Positions 6,324-7,481 of a DNA stretch of 7,481 nt are shown in pieces. The notes beneath the pieces were generated by a model. That model ran no database searches, was not told the DNA's origin, and saw nothing but the letters and a program-made list of their open reading frames with translations. Source of the DNA: an uncultured Planctomycetaceae bacterium (GTDB taxonomy: Bacteria; Planctomycetota; Planctomycetia; Pirellulales; Lacipirellulaceae); assembly GCA_937860165.1 (NCBI GenBank), contig CALMBE010000245.1, positions 1-7,481 on the forward strand, in the 5' to 3' direction. The stretch's first letter is position 1. Every line of letters starts with the position of its first letter. The translations under genes and the position numbers were made by a program.

Positions 6324-7481
6324 CGGCAGCCCGCGCAGGAAAGCGGCATAGAGCACGCCGACCTCACGCGTCAGCACACCGATCGACCAGCCGTCAGAGA
6401 CGATGTGGTGCAGGGTGAGCAGCAGGATCCACTCGTTGTCTTCTAGTTGCAGTAGAAGCGAGCGCAGCAGGGGACCGGTTGTCAAGTCGAAGGGGCGCCG
6501 GACCTCCGTCACCGCGATGGCATCCGCCGTCTCGCGGCTCGAGCCTCCGAGCCGCCGCAGGTCCAGGACCACCACCCGGTTCTCCGTCCGCGCGTGCACG
6601 ACCTGCAGAGGCACGCCGTCGGCCTCCGCGAAAGTCGTGCGTAGCGCCTCGTGGCGCCGCACGATCTCCTCGAGCGCGCGGCGCAGGGCCTCGACGTCCA
6701 GCCGGCCTTCGAAGCGGGTCGCGACCGGGATGTTGTAGAGCGGCGAGCCCGGCTCGAGCTGGGCGAGGAACCACAGCCGTTCCTGGGCGAAGGCGGGCGG
6801 AAACTCCCGCTGCCCGACCGCGGCGGCGGTGAGCGCGAGAGCCTGAGCCGCCGCGCTCTCGCCCCCCGCCTGCTGCTCCTCCTCGATCACCCGTGCCAGG
6901 GAGGCGACGGTAGGCGCCTCGAACAGCCGGCGCAGCGGCAGCTCGATGCGCAGGGCCTCCCGCAGGCGGAGTGCCACCTGGGTGGCGAGGAGCGAGTTCC
7001 CCCCGAGCTCGAAGAAAGAGTCGTGGATGCCGAGCGGATTCTTCTCCCGGTCTACGCCCAAGACCTCGGCCCAGATCTCCGCGATCATCTCTTCGACCGG
7101 AGTCTGGGGAAGCACCAGCTTCCGGGTGCGGGCCGCGAGGTCGGCGACCGGAAGCCGGGCCAGGAAGGCGCGATCCACCTTGCCGGTGGGGAGCGTCGGC
7201 AGCTCCCTGAGCACGGCGAAGGCGGCGGGGACCATGTAGGCCGGGAGCCGGTCGGCGAGGAAGGAGCGCAGGTCGGCGCCCCGGCCTTCGGCTCCCGCTC
7301 TGGCAACAAAGCAGGCGACCAGGCGGCGGTGGGCCGCTCCCCCCTCCGGCTCCTGGACCACGACCGCGACGTCGAGGACGTCCGGATGCTCGCGGAGCGC
7401 CGCCTCGATCTCCCCCAGCTCGATGCGGTAGCCGCGGATCTTCACCTGCTGGTCGCGGCGACCGAGGAATTCAACGGCACC
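6054..7481 (-). CDS. Non-ribosomal peptide synthetase fragment: A-domain end, carrier protein, truncated condensation domain
   Basis: The frame is open through the window edge, so the gene is partial at its 5' end. It begins G-A-V-E-F-L-G-R-R-D-Q-Q-V-K-I-R-G-Y-R-I-E-L-G-E, the A8 region of an adenylation domain. Numbering from the GTG at 7445, P-T-G-K-V-D-R (86-92) is A10 with the catalytic lysine K89. The carrier protein follows, with the phosphopantetheine serine S151 in F-E-L-G-G-N-S-L (codon 6993-6995). Then comes a condensation domain: F-A-Q-E-R-L-W-F-L (219-227), H346-H-I-V-S-D-G352 with the catalytic second His H347, and Y-A-D-F-A-V-W-Q-R (384-392). The F-A-Q-E-R-L-W-F start and the R-H-E-A-L-R-T-T-F segment suggest the LCL class. 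The domain ends abruptly near residue 452, missing roughly its second half. The last 11 codons are antisense of the neighbouring gene. The substrate cannot be predicted because the A-domain pocket is outside the window. Confidence 0.93.
   Translation of the reverse strand, partial: GAVEFLGRRDQQVKIRGYRIELGEIEAALREHPDVLDVAVVVQEPEGGAAHRRLVACFVARAGAEGRGADLRSFLADRLPAYMVPAAFAVLRELPTLPTGKVDRAFLARLPVADLAARTRKLVLPQTPVEEMIAEIWAEVLGVDREKNPLGIHDSFFELGGNSLLATQVALRLREALRIELPLRRLFEAPTVASLARVIEEEQQAGGESAAAQALALTAAAVGQREFPPAFAQERLWFLAQLEPGSPLYNIPVATRFEGRLDVEALRRALEEIVRRHEALRTTFAEADGVPLQVVHARTENRVVVLDLRRLGGSSRETADAIAVTEVRRPFDLTTGPLLRSLLLQLEDNEWILLLTLHHIVSDGWSIGVLTREVGVLYAAFLRGLPSPLAPLPIQYADFAVWQRSFLQGEVLAAELDFWRGALTGMEPLALPADRLRPAMQRFRGGVQPFQLSASLTAALDELANLRHRHFAFVE
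6088..6113. other. Junction between planctomycete-like DNA and NRPS DNA
   Basis: To the left, the plus strand encodes a plausible C-terminal region of the large membrane protein and the composition is moderate (31 of 60 bases are G or C at 5941-6000). To the right, the minus strand encodes a good condensation domain and GC is far higher (45 of 60 at 6541-6600). Between them, this short segment reads sensibly as either gene: plus-strand I-R-E-L-I-E-S-G-G, or minus-strand T-A-A-L-D-E-L-A. That looks like a microhomology joint. Left of it the NRPS frame turns into N-L-R-H-R-H-F-A-F-V-E and stops at 6054; right of it the membrane-protein frame turns into low-complexity sequence. Both genes are thus cut at one point. 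Confidence 0.75.

Noticed and set aside
101..7481. A new biosynthetic system linking heme synthesis, the membrane proteins and the NRPS
   Set aside because: The genes are on different strands with long spacers and separate signals, and the NRPS joins through a suspect junction, so linkage is not supported.

Overview
The window looks like the end of a metagenomic or draft contig from a planctomycete, probably of the Pirellulales type. The signs are a HemD-HemE fusion, a membrane protein with a long acidic, proline-rich linker and FecR-like C-terminal part, a small two-helix protein carrying a W-V-R-T-x-D-G-W-E segment, generous non-coding spacers, and weak or absent Shine-Dalgarno sites. This assignment rests on recalled family features, not on a database search. 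Around position 6090-6110 the sequence changes abruptly into much more GC-rich DNA of a different style, encoding part of a non-ribosomal peptide synthetase (NRPS) on the opposite strand.

Layout. About 101-2038 (+) is a complete bifunctional tetrapyrrole enzyme: uroporphyrinogen-III synthase fused to uroporphyrinogen decarboxylase. At 2159-2674 (-) lies a convergent four-repeat TPR protein. The short gap between them holds a 15-bp direct repeat, an imperfect palindrome and C-rich runs. From 2675 to 3239 there is a gene-poor stretch with two 16-bp direct repeats just upstream of the TPR gene and a perfect 16-bp palindrome. At 3240-3530 (+) is a small membrane protein starting from a probable TTG codon, followed 19 bp later by a clear intrinsic terminator (3550-3579). 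From 3744 (+) runs a large single-pass membrane protein with a duplicated anti-sigma-like cytoplasmic N-terminus. It is interrupted near its C-terminus at about 6088-6113. From there to the window end, on the minus strand, is the NRPS fragment: A-domain C-terminus, carrier protein, and a condensation domain that is itself cut at the same junction.

How the parts relate. The heme enzyme, the TPR protein, the small membrane protein and the large membrane protein appear to be separate transcription units with no shared pathway. The outstanding observation is the junction: two unrelated genes on opposite strands are both cut in mid-domain at one point, with a short stretch that reads plausibly as either gene. 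An assembly or amplification chimera is the simplest explanation; a genuine recombination is the alternative. I found no convincing new multi-gene system.
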